DNA of 36,329 nt from Ignisphaera aggregans DSM 17230 (GTDB taxonomy: Archaea > Thermoproteota > Thermoprotei_A > Sulfolobales > Ignisphaeraceae). The notes under the pieces were generated by a model. It was given only the letters and a program-made list of their open reading frames with translations. It ran no database searches and had not been told where the DNA came from. This document shows positions 34,711 through 36,329 of the stretch, piece by piece. Position 1 is the first letter of the stretch; each line of letters starts with the position of its first letter. The position numbers and the translations under genes were made by a program. The stretch is taken from assembly GCA_000145985.1 (NCBI GenBank), contig CP002098.1:867853-904181 (forward strand). Reading direction: 5' to 3'.

Positions 34711-34830
34711 AGAAGATATATGGAGATACCTACAACAATCTATTCCTAAGTATTTTTTCATGAATTAAACGTATATGAAATTACAATGAATTAGAATAAA
34801 AATTTTTGTTCTACTGAGGCTATATCTATA
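34711..34830. other. Intergenic, AT-rich, promoter-like
   Basis: No gene is seen. A run AATAAAAATTTTTG (34795-34808) is placed as a TATA element for the possible RNA that starts near 34830. The whole 368-bp gap to the next gene holds the RNA candidate below and the promoter of the ABC gene (GGTATAAATTTTTATC, 35031-35046). Confidence 0.35.
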
Positions 34831-34884
34831 TCGGATGTGCTATTCCCGTGGTCTGAGTGGTGATGAGTCCAACACCTATGCGAA
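34831..34884 (+). ncRNA. Possible box C/D-like RNA
   Basis: A locally G+C-richer island in an AT-rich gap. It contains CTGA-GTG-GTGATGA (34853-34866), which is a perfect D'-spacer-C' arrangement. Outer boxes are poor: GATGTGC (34834-34840) 12 nt before it and GCGA (34880-34883) 13 nt after it only faintly resemble C and D. A TATA-like element sits about 28 bp upstream of 34830. It is either a degenerate sRNA or another small RNA. Confidence 0.3.
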
Positions 34885-35078
34885 ATATTCTATTCTAAAA
34901 CTAATATGTATCATCAATATCCATTGAAAGTAATCTCCTCAAAGCCATGGCTATATATCAGCACTCGGCAAATCAGTCATCAAATCCTTTTTCAGAAGAT
35001 TCATCACTAGATATAACATGTTTTTAACCTGGTATAAATTTTTATCTAGCTATAGATAATGTTCCAGAGGTAGCTACT

Positions 35079-35825
35079 ATGTCTATAGCTGTAGATGTTA
35101 GGGATCTTGTTAAGATTTATCCAAATGGTGTTAGAGGTGTTGATGGAGCTACATTCTCTGTCTATGATGGAGAGATATTCGGTCTTATAGGACCCAATGG
35201 ATCTGGTAAGACAACTACTCTTAGGATTCTTGCAACTATTTTAAAGCCTTCTAGTGGTTATGCAAACATATATGGATTTGATGTGGTTAGAGAGCCTGAG
35301 AGAGTTAGAAGGATTATTGGGTATCTCCCTGAGGATGCTGGTGCATATAGAGATATGACAGGTTTAGAATATATAACCTTTATCCTTGGTCTAAGGTTTA
35401 GGGGGAAGGAACTTGAAGAAGATGTTGAGGAAGCTGTAAAGATATCTAGACTTGGAAGAGACGTATATAGACCTATAAGAAGCTATAGCAAGGGTATGAA
35501 GAGAATACTTAATCTTGCTATAACCCTTGCACAAAGACCAAAGCTATATATCCTCGATGAACCTACCTCAGGTCTAGATGTTGAGAAGAGTATAGAGGTT
35601 AGAAATACTATTGCAAGTTATAGCAAAAGCTATGGAGCGACAATACTTTTGAGTAGCCATAATATGCTTGAGGTAGAATATCTATGTAATAGAGTTGCTA
35701 TAATATATAGAGGGAAGATAGTTTCTGAGGGATATATAGATGAGATTAAGAGTAGATATAGTGCTAAGAATCTTGAGGAAGCATTTATATACTCTATAAA
35801 GGAGTCCAAAACATCTAATACCTAA
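35079..35825 (+). CDS. ABC-2 type transporter ATP-binding protein
   Basis: 248 residues, one nucleotide-binding domain. Walker A GPNGSGKTTTLR (38-49), Q-loop YLPEDAGAY (a Glu where many have Gln), signature YSKGMKRIL, Walker B LYILDEPTSGLD, and switch His in LLSSHNMLEVE. This is the CcmA/NatA-like ATPase that powers ABC-2 exporters. A TATA box (GTATAAATTTT, about 35032-35042) lies ~40 bp before the ATG. It is followed after 52 bp by its likely permease, consistent with one operon. Confidence 0.93.
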   Translation: MSIAVDVRDLVKIYPNGVRGVDGATFSVYDGEIFGLIGPNGSGKTTTLRILATILKPSSGYANIYGFDVVREPERVRRIIGYLPEDAGAYRDMTGLEYITFILGLRFRGKELEEDVEEAVKISRLGRDVYRPIRSYSKGMKRILNLAITLAQRPKLYILDEPTSGLDVEKSIEVRNTIASYSKSYGATILLSSHNMLEVEYLCNRVAIIYRGKIVSEGYIDEIKSRYSAKNLEEAFIYSIKESKTSNT

Positions 35826-35877
35826 GACGTTACATATTATCATCTCTCTTAGCTAAGAAGATTAATGGAAGAGGTCT

Positions 35878-36329
35878 ATGGCTAGATCTAGATCCCTAGG
35901 TATAGCTTCACCATTTCTAGCAAAGCTTATTAAAAAAGAGCTTCTTCTAACATTTAAGAATATACAGATAATTATCAGTATATTGATTATACCAATACTC
36001 TTTATCTCTATGGCTGGATCAATAAGATATGGTATTGAGACTACACAGCATGAGATTGAAAGAGTTGTTGCTATTGGTATTGCAACTATAGTGAGAGATA
36101 ATAGTGCTATTGTTAGTAGTGCTATTGAGTATATAAATAGTTCTAAGGGGATAAAGATTATAGTTGTTGAGGATAACGATGTTAGAGGTCTTTTGGATAG
36201 ATATGGCGTAGTTATAGAGATTCCAGAAAGTTTTTCAAGGGATATATATGTTAATAGACTGTGCCATGTATATGGCTATACCTCTATAAGCTCTCTATCT
36301 ACAGCATCAATAGTGGGTAGAAATAGCAT
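35878..36329 (+). CDS. ABC-2 type transporter permease, N-terminal part (cut by window edge)
   Basis: The ATG at 35878 follows GAGGTCT at Shine-Dalgarno distance. About 150 residues are visible: basic N-terminus (LAKLIKKELLLTFKN), a first membrane helix (IQIIISILIIPILFISMAG), then a long extracytoplasmic region beginning IRYGIETTQHEI and including KIIVVEDNDVRGLL and VVIEIPESFSRDI, as in NatB/YhgE-like permeases. The frame is open to the window end, so the remaining helices are not seen. Pairs with the upstream ATPase. Confidence 0.85.
   Translation, partial: MARSRSLGIASPFLAKLIKKELLLTFKNIQIIISILIIPILFISMAGSIRYGIETTQHEIERVVAIGIATIVRDNSAIVSSAIEYINSSKGIKIIVVEDNDVRGLLDRYGVVIEIPESFSRDIYVNRLCHVYGYTSISSLSTASIVGRNS

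Noticed and set aside
34958-35007. Minus-strand box C/D-like set (GTGATGA, CTGA, TTGATGA, CTGA)
   Set aside because: Box spacings of 5, 9 and 15 nt do not fit guide function, and no minus-strand promoter is visible.

Overview
The window looks like a chromosomal segment of an AT-rich hyperthermophilic crenarchaeon of the Desulfurococcales type; an Ignisphaera-like organism is my best guess, by inference only. Reasons: Csa1/Cas1 next to a CRISPR array whose repeat ends in GAAAG, TATA-box promoters close to start codons, GTG and TTG starts beside ATG, an intron-containing tRNA-Arg, C/D box guide RNA candidates, VapBC, a GH1 glycosidase of the archaeal LacS type, and heavy AGA/AGG/ATA codon use.

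Layout. (1) 1-3028: the end of a type I-A CRISPR adaptation module (cas1, csa1, minus strand), a divergent leader, and an array of 24 apparently identical 25-bp repeats with 23 spacers. (2) 3029-5263: a disturbed zone beyond the last regular repeat. A G+C-richer block with a frameshifted gene and a truncated gene ends exactly at a half CRISPR repeat (4180-4191). It is followed by a compact set of very small, overlapping, unrecognised genes and then by one isolated perfect repeat (5239-5263). (3) 5264-9850: small unknown membrane proteins, a vapBC pair with an inverted-repeat operator candidate, a CRISPR-like hairpin relic (about 7028-7049), a thiamine-binding-type protein, a coiled-coil nuclease-like protein and a membrane-anchored secreted protein broken by two frameshifts. 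(4) 9878-15289: an ammonia/glutamate block on the minus strand: gltB-type glutamate synthase, glnA, a Re-citrate-synthase-like enzyme and nadE. The glnA promoter carries repeated TGGACA/TGTCCA motifs. (5) 15463-26683: an aminotransferase and then a carbohydrate locus: GH1 and GH3 glycosidases, tRNA-Arg(CCT), a xylose-isomerase-like TIM barrel, a polysaccharide deacetylase, an SGNH esterase, a YtcJ-type amidohydrolase and a uronate-isomerase-like protein. (6) 26810-36329: a broken small secreted protein, an unusual three-repeat membrane protein, MgtE, a heterodimeric ABC exporter with one degenerate ATP site, a Thr-rich membrane-anchored surface protein, and the start of an ABC-2 type exporter cut by the window end.

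How the parts fit. The glutamate block would feed ammonia through GlnA and GltB, with the citrate-synthase-like enzyme supplying the 2-oxoglutarate skeleton and NadE consuming ammonia. The sugar locus looks like a deacetylate/de-esterify, hydrolyse and isomerise route for plant- or microbial-type glycans. The most unusual region is 3029-5263, where foreign-looking DNA is bounded by CRISPR repeats and repeat fragments. Two good box C/D sRNA candidates (near 9848 and 33237) are easy to miss because they contain no ORF.
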